In this document: one piece after another, positions 1-8,886 of the stretch | Position numbering within the stretch: the first letter of the stretch is position 1 | Layout: every line of letters starts with the position of its first letter | Assembly: GCF_949769195.1 (NCBI RefSeq) | Contig: NZ_OX458333.1 | Coordinates: forward strand, 620,001-684,000 | Reading direction: 5' to 3' | DNA from: Methylocaldum szegediense | GTDB taxonomy: Bacteria > Pseudomonadota > Gammaproteobacteria > Methylococcales > Methylococcaceae | DNA: 64,000 nucleotides | Notes under the pieces: generated by a model | The model's database searches: none | Told to the model about the DNA's origin: nothing | What the model saw: only the letters and a program-made list of their open reading frames with translations | Made by a program: the position numbers and the translations under genes

Positions 1-697
1 GCTTCAGTTCATATTTGATCAGTTCGAGGACTTGCAGGGATTGATGCGCCGATATCTGCTGCCCTGGCTGAGTCGAGTTTCGGGGCGGGTCGTCGGTATG
101 TTGGAAGGCGTAGGGTACTTGGGGGCGAAGCTCTTCTTCACCGTCTTCTTGATGTTTTTCGTCTACCGCGATGGACACCGGCTGATTTACGAGGTGCGCC
201 AGGGCTTGCGGCTCGCTCTGGGCGAACGGGCCGACGAGTACCTTTCCACGACTGAAGTTACGGTGAAGGCGGTGGTTTACGGCATCGTGCTGACCGCCAT
301 CGCCCAAGGTGTCATGGCCGGGATCGGGTATTGGATCGTCGGCATCAGGGCGCCCGTGATGCTCGCCGCATTCACCACGTTTTTCGCGTTGATCCCGTTC
401 GGCACGGTGGCGGTTTGGGTTTCCGCAAGCGTGTGGCTGCTCCTAAACGGAGATTATTGGGCTGGAGTCGTATTGTTTCTCTGGGGAGCCTTGGTCGTAA
501 GTTGGATCGACAACTTGATCCGCCCCCTCGTGATCAGCCGCACCACGCAGATTCCGTTCGTGATCGTGATGTTCGGGGTGTTGGGCGGTTTGGCCAGCTT
601 CGGCTTCATAGGTTTGTTCGTTGGGCCCGTGATTCTGGCCGTCGGCATGGCCGTATGGCACGAATGGCTGGAGTCGGCACCGCCTTATCGTCCTTGA
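1..697 (+). CDS. AI-2E family transporter (PerM/UPF0118), C-terminal part
   Basis: The frame is open at the left edge of the window, so the N-terminus lies outside it. About 230 residues are visible, with several long hydrophobic segments, a charged stretch (RLALGERADEYL) and late membrane spans with many Gly, Pro and Val. This is the usual C-terminal half of PF01594 permeases, polytopic inner-membrane proteins whose members have been linked to autoinducer-2 or ion export. The substrate cannot be read from the sequence. It ends at a TGA, and the next gene lies on the other strand beyond a repeat. Confidence 0.8.
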   Translation, partial: LQFIFDQFEDLQGLMRRYLLPWLSRVSGRVVGMLEGVGYLGAKLFFTVFLMFFVYRDGHRLIYEVRQGLRLALGERADEYLSTTEVTVKAVVYGIVLTAIAQGVMAGIGYWIVGIRAPVMLAAFTTFFALIPFGTVAVWVSASVWLLLNGDYWAGVVLFLWGALVVSWIDNLIRPLVISRTTQIPFVIVMFGVLGGLASFGFIGLFVGPVILAVGMAVWHEWLESAPPYRP

Positions 698-936
698 ACG
701 AAGCCTTCGAGCTACGGATCAGCCTCAATTCGGCAATCGGGAACAACGTGAAGGAAGCTCTGAGCACGTGGATTCCGTTAGTGCCCTTCGACGAGCTCAG
801 GAGAGCGTTCGACAAGCTCACAACGAACGGAATCAATACCTTACCGTTCGTCGTGAGCCCTTCTCCCAGACGGATAAAGGAGTTTACGCACTCTCCTTCG
901 GGTTTGTCGGCAAAGGAGTGCCGACTTACTTTGTGC
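698..936. repeat. Intergenic dispersed repeat with palindrome
   Basis: No gene is seen here. From 754 the sequence begins GAAGCTCTGA, the same 10-mer that forms the ends of the repeat inserted in fliH. It continues through a CTTCGACGAGCTCAGGA motif (786-802) into an imperfect 15-bp inverted repeat (816-830 with 844-858). A related copy starts at 23941. It reads as one copy of a MITE-like or palindromic repeat family lying between convergent genes. Confidence 0.55.
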
Positions 937-1773
937 CTACGCAAACAGTTGCTGCGCCTCCTCGACCTCGGCGGCGACGCCTTCGATTTCCAAGATCTCG
1001 ATTTCCGGCGTGAGTCCGAGCTTGGTGAATGCGGGGACGCGAGATAGATCGACCGAGGGTGCCGCTTTCGTGCCCATGACGCTTCCCAAGTAGGCGACCT
1101 GAACAAGGTCCACATAATCCGGCGTGGAACCATCTCTCTGGAAGTCTCTGTATTCCCAGGCAGCACGACTCATGCTGTCGGGGAGAGCCCAAGTTTCCAT
1201 GATGATTTTGCCGATCTGCGTATGCAGATTTTCCAAATGGTTTTCCAGGATTGCGTCGTCCTCCAGCAGTTCGGGAAACTTTTCCGCCAGCGTCAGAATG
1301 GGCAGCTTGCCGATTTGGTGAATGAGACCGGCAAGCATGGCCTGGTCCGGATCCAGGGGGCGGGTGCGCACTGCCAATGCTCGGCATACGGCGGCAACGG
1401 AGAGGCTATGTTGCCAGATCTCGTGGAAGCGGCTTTCCAACAGCAGGGAAGACGGTTTGAAGACCTGCTTCATCGCCAAGTTCATCACCACGTTCCGAAC
1501 AGTTCTATGACCGAGGCGGGTGATGGCGGCCCGAAGGGTTTCGATTTTTTGGCGGGTCCTGTAGAGCGGGCTGTTGGCGATTTGCAGGAGCCGTGCGGAT
1601 AGTGCTGGATCGGAAGAAATTGTTTCCGCGATTTCGGTATCCGAAGCGTTGTCCTTATTGATTGTCTGGCGGACTCTGAGGGCGACCTCCGGAATGGTGG
1701 GTAGCTGTAGTTTGTCGTTCTCGATCGCCGCTTTGATGTAATCGAGGAAAACTTGTTCGTTTCTTAGATCCAT
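937..1773 (-). CDS. HDOD domain protein
   Basis: This encodes 278 residues from the ATG at 1773. A longer open frame to 1986 overlaps ygfZ and is not needed. HDOD domains are HD-related signalling modules without assured hydrolase activity. Matching features are the start LQLPTIPEVALRVRQTI, then SDPALSARLLQIANSPLY and a helical core with HSLSVAAVCRALA and AGLIHQIGKL. The family often acts in motility, biofilm or c-di-GMP networks. It lies 25 bp downstream of ygfZ on the same strand, so the two are likely co-transcribed. The C-terminus is acidic with many Glu. The exact partner is unknown. Confidence 0.85.
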   Translation of the reverse strand: MDLRNEQVFLDYIKAAIENDKLQLPTIPEVALRVRQTINKDNASDTEIAETISSDPALSARLLQIANSPLYRTRQKIETLRAAITRLGHRTVRNVVMNLAMKQVFKPSSLLLESRFHEIWQHSLSVAAVCRALAVRTRPLDPDQAMLAGLIHQIGKLPILTLAEKFPELLEDDAILENHLENLHTQIGKIIMETWALPDSMSRAAWEYRDFQRDGSTPDYVDLVQVAYLGSVMGTKAAPSVDLSRVPAFTKLGLTPEIEILEIEGVAAEVEEAQQLFA

Positions 1774-1798
1774 TGTGCAGAACCCTATACGCGTAACC

Positions 1799-2782
1799 TC
1801 ATGGGACCTCGAAAGTATAGGGTAATGCCAGAAACTCGACGGCGGGGCCGTCGGGCCGAAAGAGCCGGATATCGGAATCTTGGGTGCGCTCGAGAGGCAG
1901 GACTGCCAGCAACTGGAAGCCCCGCTCCTCTTCCGGTGCTGCGGCAACGACTTGCCCAAGCCGCTGGCCTTCGGCTTCGCCTGCACGATAGAGCGGATCG
2001 CCGGGCACTGGCCGGCGTTCGTCGAGCGTGCGTAGGCGGAACATTCGGCGCTTCAGGTTTCCGAGGAAATGCGTTCGCGCGATGATCTCCTGGCCGGTGT
2101 AACAGCCCTTGCGATAGCTGACGCCGCCAAGGACATCGAGATTGAGCATTTGCGGAAGGAATTCTTCGCTGGTGGCCTGTGTTACGCTCGGGAGACCTTC
2201 TTCGATATTTCGGAGGTGCCAGGCATCAGATTTGACGAGGCTGTAGCCCGGCGTAGCTGCTAGCGCTTGCCAGATTCGTTTGGCCGATCCCATCTCCGCG
2301 GCGATCAGAACGCGCCGGCGACTCGGGCCGATGTCGACCATTATTGCCTCATCGTCTTGGATAAGGGCGGACAGGTCGGGAAGATCGGTATCAGGACGGA
2401 ATAGGCCGATGAATCCTTGTCGCCCGGTCAGATCTTCTATGGAAACCTTGGAGCGTAGCACATAAAACTTAAGGCGCTTGTGTGCCGTTTCGACCAAATC
2501 AGCCGGAAGGAAAAGATAGTAGTCGCCGCCTCTTCGCGAGATGCAAAAGCTCGCGATGACTCGGCCCTTGGGATTGCAGAACGCTCCGAGACCGGGTTTG
2601 TCAGGTTCTAGGCCGGCAATGTCGCAGGTCGATTGGCCTTGCAGGAAAGTTATCGCGTCGCTGCCGGAAACCCGCAGCACACCGATGTCGGTCAAGCCGC
2701 AGAAAGCCGAAAGGTTGGACTGTGCTGACATGGCGGAATCCGCCGGGTTTTCGTTCAGAAAGGCCGACCACTCGTCGTTCAT
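1799..2782 (-). CDS. ygfZ: YgfZ/GcvT-like folate-binding protein
   Basis: This 327-residue protein carries the YgfZ signature KGCYTGQE (about residue 230) and an N-terminal GcvT-like fold with FLQGQSTCD. YgfZ proteins bind tetrahydrofolate and help maintain or repair certain Fe-S enzymes such as MiaB. The motif cysteine is present, so it is probably functional. The start at 2782 gives a normal length. A terminator-like hairpin lies 24 nt upstream of the start, between htpX and this gene, so it may have its own promoter or rely on readthrough. The HDOD gene follows closely. Confidence 0.92.
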   Translation of the reverse strand: MNDEWSAFLNENPADSAMSAQSNLSAFCGLTDIGVLRVSGSDAITFLQGQSTCDIAGLEPDKPGLGAFCNPKGRVIASFCISRRGGDYYLFLPADLVETAHKRLKFYVLRSKVSIEDLTGRQGFIGLFRPDTDLPDLSALIQDDEAIMVDIGPSRRRVLIAAEMGSAKRIWQALAATPGYSLVKSDAWHLRNIEEGLPSVTQATSEEFLPQMLNLDVLGGVSYRKGCYTGQEIIARTHFLGNLKRRMFRLRTLDERRPVPGDPLYRAGEAEGQRLGQVVAAAPEEERGFQLLAVLPLERTQDSDIRLFRPDGPAVEFLALPYTFEVP

Positions 2783-2805
2783 AGCTGTAATCCCATCATC
2801 TATCG

Positions 2806-2842
2806 AAAAAAAAGCCCGCCTGGATGAAGTCCTTGGGCGGGC
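2806..2842 (-). terminator. Rho-independent terminator after htpX
   Basis: The inverted repeat GCCCGCC/GGCGGGC (2814-2820 with 2836-2842) is followed, on the minus strand, by an uninterrupted run of eight T (A-run at 2806-2813 on the plus strand). It sits just downstream of the htpX stop and before ygfZ. Confidence 0.85.
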
Positions 2843-2860
2843 GAATTAGGGGCCTTTTCG

Positions 2861-3751
2861 TTAACGGAGATTCTGTAGAGCGGCGATGCGTTCTTCCAGC
2901 GGCGGATGGCTCATGAAAAGCTTCTTGAAACCGTAGCCCAAACCGCCGTCGATTCCGAATGCCGCGAACTCGCCCGGCAAATCTCGATGGTCGTGGGTCC
3001 GCTGCAAGGCCCTCAGCGCCCCGATCATCTTCTGCCGACCGGCGAGACTCGCACCGCCGGCATCGGCGCGGAACTCGCGCCAGCGGGAAAACCACATGAC
3101 GACCATGGTCGCGAGAATGGAGAGGAATACTTGCGCCACGATTTGTGTCAAATAGTAAGCCGGTCCGTAGCCGCCGCGGTCGTCTTCCGAGCGGAACACC
3201 ACCCGGTCGATGAGATGCCCGGCAATGGAGGCGAAGAAGTAGACGAACGTGTTGACGACGCCCTGAATGAGCCCCAGGGTAACCATGTCGCCGTTGGCCA
3301 CGTGGCTGATTTCGTGACCCAAGACGGCCTCGACCTCGTCGGTGTTCATGCGACGCAAGAGACCGGAGCTGACGGCGACCAGGGCATCGTTCTTGTTCAT
3401 GCCGGTCGCGAACGCATTGGGGTCCGGAGAATCGAAAATGCCCACTTCGGGCATGCCGATGCCGGCTTGTTGTGCTTGGCGGCGGACGGTGTCGACCAGC
3501 CAACGCTCGGTCTGGTTGGCCGGCTGCTCGATGACGTGTACGCGCATGGACTGTTTCGCCATCCACTTGGACATCATCAGCGAAATGAACGAGCCGCTCA
3601 TGCCGATGATGGCCGACATCACCAGCAGACCGTCGAGATTCAGATGAACGCCGCGCTGGCTGAGAAAATCGCCGAGTCCCAGTACGTGGAAGACGATACT
3701 GATCAGCAGCAGCACCGCGGCGTTAGTGAGCAGAAAGAGAAATACGCGCAT
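2861..3751 (-). CDS. htpX: Membrane zinc protease HtpX
   Basis: This 296-residue M48 metalloprotease acts in the inner membrane on misfolded membrane proteins. Two N-terminal membrane spans are visible (VFLFLLTNAAVLLLI and LVMSAIIGMSGSFISLMM). The zinc site HEISH lies near residue 145, followed by more membrane segments and the third-ligand region REFRADAGG. Length and motif order match E. coli HtpX. A sigma-32-like promoter upstream and a clear terminator downstream indicate a single-gene unit with heat-shock control. Confidence 0.96.
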   Translation of the reverse strand: MRVFLFLLTNAAVLLLISIVFHVLGLGDFLSQRGVHLNLDGLLVMSAIIGMSGSFISLMMSKWMAKQSMRVHVIEQPANQTERWLVDTVRRQAQQAGIGMPEVGIFDSPDPNAFATGMNKNDALVAVSSGLLRRMNTDEVEAVLGHEISHVANGDMVTLGLIQGVVNTFVYFFASIAGHLIDRVVFRSEDDRGGYGPAYYLTQIVAQVFLSILATMVVMWFSRWREFRADAGGASLAGRQKMIGALRALQRTHDHRDLPGEFAAFGIDGGLGYGFKKLFMSHPPLEERIAALQNLR

Positions 3752-3791
3752 GGTTATCGATCACCTGCTATCAAGACATGGGTGTTACCAT

Positions 3792-3820
3792 AGATGGAGG
3801 CAAAACGTTAAGAAATCAAG
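3792..3820 (-). promoter_or_regulatory. Candidate sigma-32 promoter of htpX
   Basis: On the minus strand CTTGATT (3820-3814) is followed after 14 nt by CTCCATCT (3799-3792). This resembles the heat-shock consensus CTTGAAA / CCCCATNT, and lies about 40 nt upstream of the htpX ATG. HtpX is heat-inducible in other proteobacteria. The match is partial. Confidence 0.42.
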
Positions 3821-3887
3821 TCGTTTGCCGTAGACGCACTTTTCACCGTAACTTTCTCTTAGTTCGTTCGGCTCAACGAGGACAGGT

Positions 3888-5006
3888 ATGGGCTCAACTA
3901 AACATGCTTGGCTGACGTTCGCGGTATTCGCGCTTGGCGCCAGTGTTTGCTGCAACGTCCGCGCTGAAGTCAGACTGGGGGAGATCAAGCTCCCACCGGG
4001 CTTTCGTATTGGGCTCTACACCGATAAGACGCCGGACGCCAGATCGCTGGCTTTGGGCGATGATGGGACCGTGTACGTGGGTAGTATGGATGAAGGTCGT
4101 GTTTACGCGTTGCGGGATGGGAATGGAGACGGCAAGGCCGATCAGGTCCACGTGTTAGCCACGAACTTGAACATGCCGAACGGGGTCGCGTTCGCCGATG
4201 GCGATCTGTATATCGTCGAGATTCCACGTATCCTGAGGTTCCGGGATATCGGGCCGCGGTTGTCGAATCCGCCGGAACCGGAGGTCGTTTTCGACCGTTA
4301 TCCCGAAGATGTTCACCACGGCTGGAAATATCTGCGGGTAGGGCCTGACGGGAAACTTTATGTCCCGGTTGGCGCACCATGCAATGTCTGCCTTTCCGAA
4401 AAGGACATTTATGCGACACTGACCCGACTGGACAAGGACGGATCGAATTTCGAAATTTATGCGCGCGGCGTCCGGAATACCGTCGGTTTCGATTGGCATC
4501 CGGAAACCAAGGAGCTTTGGATGAACGATAACGGACGAGACTGGCTCGGCGACGATCGTCCGCCCGACGAACTCAATCATGTGCCGAAACCGGGACTTCA
4601 TTTTGGTTTTCCGTATTGCCACGGCAAGAACATCGCGGATCCATCGTTCGGTAAGGGCAAGTCTTGCGCCGAATTCGAGCCGCCGGCGTGGACTTATCCG
4701 GCCCATGTCGCGCCGCTCGGCATGCGCTTTTATACCGGTAAGCAGTTTCCGGCCGAATATCGCGGCCGACTTTTCGTCGCGCAACACGGCTCCTGGAATC
4801 GAAGCGCGCCCGTCGGTTATCGGATCGTGACGGTCGAATTCCGCGGCGGAAAACCCGTGGCCGACGAGGTTTTCGCGGAAGGCTGGCTGCGGCCGAACGG
4901 CGAAGTGCTAGGTCGCCCGGTGGACCTCTTGGAGATGCCGGATGGTGCGCTACTGGTGTCGGATGACAAGGCGGGGGCGATTTACCGTATCGTTTATCAG
5001 CCGTGA
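3888..5006 (+). CDS. Secreted PQQ-type sugar dehydrogenase (sorbosone dehydrogenase family)
   Basis: This encodes 372 residues. A signal peptide is visible (hydrophobic stretch WLTFAVFALGASVCC, cleavage near ...RAEVR), so the protein should be periplasmic. The mature part fits the six-bladed propeller of soluble aldose/sorbosone dehydrogenases: LPPGFRIGLY, repeated DGTVYVGS and DGKLYVPVGAPCN blades, RGVRNTVGFDWHP, and late HGSWNRSAPVGYR and LLVSDDKAGAIYRI. Members oxidise sugars with pyrroloquinoline quinone. Many homologues are of unproven substrate. A GAGG stretch precedes the ATG. It is a single gene, divergent from htpX. Confidence 0.88.
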   Translation: MGSTKHAWLTFAVFALGASVCCNVRAEVRLGEIKLPPGFRIGLYTDKTPDARSLALGDDGTVYVGSMDEGRVYALRDGNGDGKADQVHVLATNLNMPNGVAFADGDLYIVEIPRILRFRDIGPRLSNPPEPEVVFDRYPEDVHHGWKYLRVGPDGKLYVPVGAPCNVCLSEKDIYATLTRLDKDGSNFEIYARGVRNTVGFDWHPETKELWMNDNGRDWLGDDRPPDELNHVPKPGLHFGFPYCHGKNIADPSFGKGKSCAEFEPPAWTYPAHVAPLGMRFYTGKQFPAEYRGRLFVAQHGSWNRSAPVGYRIVTVEFRGGKPVADEVFAEGWLRPNGEVLGRPVDLLEMPDGALLVSDDKAGAIYRIVYQP

Positions 5007-5333
5007 GCCGAAATAGGCAATTTATCGACTGAGCTCGAAAACGCGGCTCTAGCAACTTCGTGGATTCGTTTGGAGCGGGATTGCTCCGCCATTGTCGGGC
5101 GCTTCGGCGGTTGAAAACGGTAGCCGAGCCCAAGCGGGTTCAGGCACGGTGGAGAGAAAGACCGACGGGATGCGGTTTTCCGAGGCTCCCAAATTTCGGT
5201 CGGGGCAATCCGGGGCACGGTTTCGGCGCGGCGATCAGCCGAAGGCGCGAAGCCTCGACGTCCACCGGCCGTGATGGTGGCACGAAAGACCTGGAGGGTG
5301 TCTTACGGGCTGGAAGGTAATGAGAGAACGATC
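5007..5333. other. Intergenic stretch without recognised gene
   Basis: This is 327 bp between the sugar dehydrogenase and the methyltransferase. Short open frames exist on the plus strand but show no recognisable protein or start signal. No strong hairpin with a T-run was seen. Confidence 0.5.
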
Positions 5334-6074
5334 ATGAACAAAGCGACTGCAGAAAAATTATTTTCGGGCCCCATTGGGGAAGAATACGAAATGCTGAAGC
5401 GGATTTGCCCGGCGGCGGCCGATATCAGCCGGCGAGTCGGCGAATTCGTGGCCAATTGGACGCCCAGGTTTCCGACCGAGTCCTTGAATCTCGTGGAGCT
5501 CGGCTGCGGTACCGGGGTGACGACCTTGAATCTCATCAACGCCCGCCCCGACACGGTGATCACATCGGTCGATAACGAACCGACCATGCTCAATCAGGCA
5601 CGGCGGAATCTGGCCGACGCCGTCGCGCAGGGCCGCTTGCGGCTGTTTGAGAACGACGCCTTGTCTTACCTTCGGGAGCTGCCGTCGGCTAGCGTGGACA
5701 TCCTCGCCTCGGCTTATACGCTGCACAATTTCCTGAACGATTATCGCGCTCGCGTCCTCGAAGAAATTTTTCGCGTTCTAAAGCCGGGCGGGATATTCGT
5801 CAACGGCGACCGCTACGCACTCGACGACTCGCTGGCTCACCTGCGGGCGACTCAGGAGGAGGTGAAGCAGTATTTCCGTGTGTTTACCGAACTGAACCGC
5901 GTGGATCTACTGGAGCAGTGGATTGTTCACCTGTTTAGTGACGAGTCTCCCGATCACGTGATGCCCCTCGAACCGAACTTGAGCGCCATGCGGGAAATCG
6001 GTTTCGATGCGGTGACGGTGCATTTCCGCGAGGATGTGAACGCGTTGGTTAGCGGGTCGAAGCCGTGGCCGTAA
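5334..6074 (+). CDS. Class I SAM-dependent methyltransferase
   Basis: This encodes 246 residues from the ATG at 5334. The longer frame adds 21 residues without family character. Motif I is VELGCGTGVTTLNL, with the acidic end of strand 2 at ITSVDNEP, then DALSYLRELPSASVDILASAYTLHNF and VLKPGGIFVNGDRYAL. This is the typical Methyltransf_11/25 order. The substrate is not evident. The stop overlaps the GTG of radA by 10 bp, so the two genes are probably co-transcribed, although no functional link is known. Confidence 0.85.
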   Translation: MNKATAEKLFSGPIGEEYEMLKRICPAAADISRRVGEFVANWTPRFPTESLNLVELGCGTGVTTLNLINARPDTVITSVDNEPTMLNQARRNLADAVAQGRLRLFENDALSYLRELPSASVDILASAYTLHNFLNDYRARVLEEIFRVLKPGGIFVNGDRYALDDSLAHLRATQEEVKQYFRVFTELNRVDLLEQWIVHLFSDESPDHVMPLEPNLSAMREIGFDAVTVHFREDVNALVSGSKPWP

Positions 6075-7444
6075 ACCGCACCAAGGACCGGAAGATCGTT
6101 TTCCGCTGCACGGAATGCGGTCACGCCCAAACCAAATGGTCGGGGCAGTGTCCGGCCTGCATGGCGTGGAACTCGATGGTGGAAGGGGTGGAGGATAGGG
6201 TCGCACCGTCCACTTCGAGGTTTTCGGGCTACGCGGGAGCCGCGGAAAGCGCCGTTCCGGTCTCGCTGGCGGAGGTCGAAGCCGAAGAGATACAGAGGAC
6301 ACCGACCGGCATCGAAGAGTTCGACCGAGTCTTGGGCGGTGGCCTGGTTACCGGCTCCGCCATTCTGATCGGGGGTGATCCTGGAATCGGCAAATCGACG
6401 CTCTTGCTCCAGACGCTTACCAAGCTCAGCGAGCGTCAGCGGGTTCTTTACGTCACCGGAGAAGAATCGATTCGGCAGGTAAGCCTCCGCGCTAAGCGCT
6501 TGCAACTTTCCTGTACAGGCGTCCAAATCGTCGCCGAGACCTCGCTCGAGCGGATTCTGGCAGTTGCGTCGAACCTTCGGCCGGACGTTTTAGTCATCGA
6601 TTCCATCCAAACCACTTTCAGCGAAGTCCTGCAATCGGCGCCCGGTTCCGTGGCGCAGGTGAGGGAATGCGCGGCGCAACTGGTCCGCTACGCGAAGCAA
6701 ACGCCGACGACCGTGTTTCTGGTGGGGCATGTCACCAAGGAAGGTGCTCTGGCCGGGCCCCGGGTGTTGGAGCACATGGTGGATACCGTGCTGTATTTCG
6801 AAGGCGACTCGAGCAGCCGATTCCGGGTTATTCGCGCCTTCAAGAACCGCTTCGGCGCGGTCAACGAGCTCGGCGTGTTCGCCATGACGGAAACCGGGCT
6901 CCGTGAGGTCCGTAATCCTTCGGCGTTATTTCTGTCGCGCGGCGAGGAAGACGCGCCCGGCAGTGTTGTGATGGTGATGCGCGAAGGCAGCCGCCCGCTT
7001 CTGGCAGAAGTCCAAGCGCTCGTCGATGAATCCCATTCGCCGACACCGCGCCGAGTGACCGTGGGTATGGAGCAGAATCGCCTGGCCATGCTGCTGGCGA
7101 TACTCCATAGGCACGGCGGAATTCCGCTGTTCAACCAGGACGTTTTCGTCAACATGGTGGGCGGCTTGCGTCTTACCGAGACCGCAGGCGATCTCGCAGT
7201 GGCATTGGCAGTCGTATCCAGCTACCGGGATCGTCCGATTCCGAAGGACTGGGTGGTATTCGGCGAACTCGGCTTGAACGGCGAGGTCAGGCCGGTCCAA
7301 AACGGGGAGGAACGGCTCAAGGAAGCTGCAAAACACGGGTTCACCCATGCCTTGGCGCCCGTCAAGAATATCGCGAAAGGGGGCATCAAGAATTTGGAGA
7401 TCGTGCCGGTAAGAAGCCTACGCGATGCCCTGGCTGCATTGTGA
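6065..7444 (+). CDS. radA: DNA repair protein RadA
   Basis: This 459-residue protein has the GTG start at 6065. The N-terminal zinc finger has CTEC at 15-18 and CPAC at 29-32. The Walker A motif GGDPGIGKST lies near residue 100, and the RadA-specific KNRFG motif is present. A Lon-protease-like C-terminal domain follows (SPTPRRVTVGMEQNRLAMLLAILHRHGG, VVFGELGLNGEVRPV). RadA is a RecA-like, DnaB-type branch-migration factor in recombinational repair. All key motifs look intact. Confidence 0.97.
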   Translation: MAVNRTKDRKIVFRCTECGHAQTKWSGQCPACMAWNSMVEGVEDRVAPSTSRFSGYAGAAESAVPVSLAEVEAEEIQRTPTGIEEFDRVLGGGLVTGSAILIGGDPGIGKSTLLLQTLTKLSERQRVLYVTGEESIRQVSLRAKRLQLSCTGVQIVAETSLERILAVASNLRPDVLVIDSIQTTFSEVLQSAPGSVAQVRECAAQLVRYAKQTPTTVFLVGHVTKEGALAGPRVLEHMVDTVLYFEGDSSSRFRVIRAFKNRFGAVNELGVFAMTETGLREVRNPSALFLSRGEEDAPGSVVMVMREGSRPLLAEVQALVDESHSPTPRRVTVGMEQNRLAMLLAILHRHGGIPLFNQDVFVNMVGGLRLTETAGDLAVALAVVSSYRDRPIPKDWVVFGELGLNGEVRPVQNGEERLKEAAKHGFTHALAPVKNIAKGGIKNLEIVPVRSLRDALAAL

Positions 7445-7769
7445 TCGAGAGCGATGCGGCGCAGTTGCCCCCTTGTCCGCCCGAGTTCGACGTGTTTCTT
7501 CATCTGATTGATTTTTAGGTAGTGATTAACTCTGGCGTAAGGTATTGTTCCATCGCTCGACGTGAACCGTTCGGTCCGCCGATTTCCGGAAAGGACGAGG
7601 TTGATTCATGGGGATGACCGCTGCGTGCAGTTTCTAGCTATTGGTGTAAGCCTTGGCCTAATAGATAACTCGCCGGAACTCGGTCTACAGTTGGCGGGTG
7701 GTGGCTTCCATTTAGCGGGAGGCGGGGCGAAGGCAATCCACAGCAAAACCGGTGTGGGTTTCCGGTTAA
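7445..7769. other. Intergenic stretch left of the IS481 insertion
   Basis: Bases between radA and the IS481 target site. A 70-codon plus-strand frame (7562-7774) and an overlapping minus-strand frame exist, but neither looks like a known protein. The IS may have split something here, because the sequence right of the element (8847-8886) also carries no gene. Confidence 0.4.
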
Positions 7770-7775
7770 CGTAGC

Positions 7776-8840
7776 TGTCGCGTCTCGTGTGATTATTTAC
7801 CGAGAAGGAGTTATGCTCTGTTCGAAGCCCGGAGCCTTCTCCAGGAGATATTCGGTTCGTCCAAGTGAGGTTTCTCTCCATGCAGATTCGTCTTCATAAG
7901 AACGCCCGTACCACCCCGGCCGTTCGGCAGGCCATTCAAGCGTCCACGTTGAGCGAGCGCGCCTTGGCCCAAAAGCATGGCATTAGCCGAACGACCGTCC
8001 GCAAGTGGAAACACCGCTCCTCGGTCGAAGATGCCTCACACCGGCCCCACACCCTCAGAACCACGCTCACGCCCGCCCAGGAAGCCATCGTGGTCTACCT
8101 CCGCCAAGCTCTGCTCCTCCCCTTGGGTGATCTCCTGGCCGTGACCCGGGAATTTCTCAATCCCGCCGTGTCCCGTTCCGGGCTAGACCGCTGCCTGCGC
8201 CGCCACGGGGTGGCGTCCCTCAAGACCCTGCTTCCGCCTACAGAGAAGGCGAAGGTCAAACCCTTCAAGGCCTATGAGCCCGGCTTCCTTCACCTGGATG
8301 TTAAGTACTTGCCCGCCATCGACGGCGAACCCCGCCGATACCTGTTCGTCGCCATCGACCGCGCCACCCGCTGGGTCTATGTCGCCCTCAAGCCCAACCG
8401 CACCGCCTTAAGCGCAAAGGACTTCCTCAAAGCGGTGATTCAGGCCGCGCCTTTCCGCATCCAGAAATGCCTGACCGACAACGGCTCGGAGTTTACCGAC
8501 CGTTTCCTGACCCGAACTCGGCAGTCCTCGGGGACGCATGAGTTTGACCGCCTCTGTACTGAACAAGGCATCGAACATCGCCTGATTCCGCCGGGCCGGC
8601 CCCAAACGAATGGCCTGGTGGAACGCTTCAATGGCCGCATCGAGGAGGTGTTGCAAACCCATCACTTCGATTCAACCGCCGATCTGGACACCACCCTGCA
8701 CCGCTATGTCGAGCTGTACAATCATCACATTCCCCAAAAGGCCTTAGGCCATCTCACCCCGATCCAGGCTCTCAAAAACTGGCAACTGTCCCATCCTCAT
8801 CTTTTTCGAAAGAAGGTTTACGATCTTGCGGGACTTGACA
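7776..8840 (+). mobile_element. IS481 family insertion sequence, 1065 bp
   Basis: The ends are imperfect inverted repeats that begin TGTC and share GTC-CG (left TGTCGCGTCTCG, right end inverted TGTCAAGTCCCG). The element is flanked by the 6-bp direct repeat CGTAGC (7770-7775 and 8841-8846). The exact duplication fixes both boundaries. It contains one transposase gene. Confidence 0.9.
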
Positions 8841-8845
8841 CGTAG
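7880..8845 (+). CDS. IS481 family transposase
   Basis: This encodes 321 residues from the ATG at 7880, which is preceded by GAGG. An N-terminal helix-turn-helix (SERALAQKHGISRTTVRKW) is followed by an rve integrase core. The DDE triad is visible as HLDVKYLP, LTDNGSEF and VERFNGRIEE. It ends with the family-typical YNHHIPQKALGHLTPIQAL. The frame looks intact. The reading frame runs out of the element, and its TAG stop lies in the right-hand target duplication (8843-8845). Confidence 0.95.
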   Translation: MQIRLHKNARTTPAVRQAIQASTLSERALAQKHGISRTTVRKWKHRSSVEDASHRPHTLRTTLTPAQEAIVVYLRQALLLPLGDLLAVTREFLNPAVSRSGLDRCLRRHGVASLKTLLPPTEKAKVKPFKAYEPGFLHLDVKYLPAIDGEPRRYLFVAIDRATRWVYVALKPNRTALSAKDFLKAVIQAAPFRIQKCLTDNGSEFTDRFLTRTRQSSGTHEFDRLCTEQGIEHRLIPPGRPQTNGLVERFNGRIEEVLQTHHFDSTADLDTTLHRYVELYNHHIPQKALGHLTPIQALKNWQLSHPHLFRKKVYDLAGLDT

Positions 8846-8886
8846 CTCCAGACTTCATCCCATTCAAGCACGGGTCCAGGGTGCGC

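Noticed and set aside
606-1166. Long minus-strand open frame across the repeat and HDOD 3' end
   Set aside because: It is composed of repeat sequence and an out-of-frame shadow of the HDOD gene. It has no protein character.
7562-7774. 70-codon plus-strand ORF left of the IS481
   Set aside because: No ribosome site, no recognisable family, and low-complexity residues. The opposite frame is equally open.
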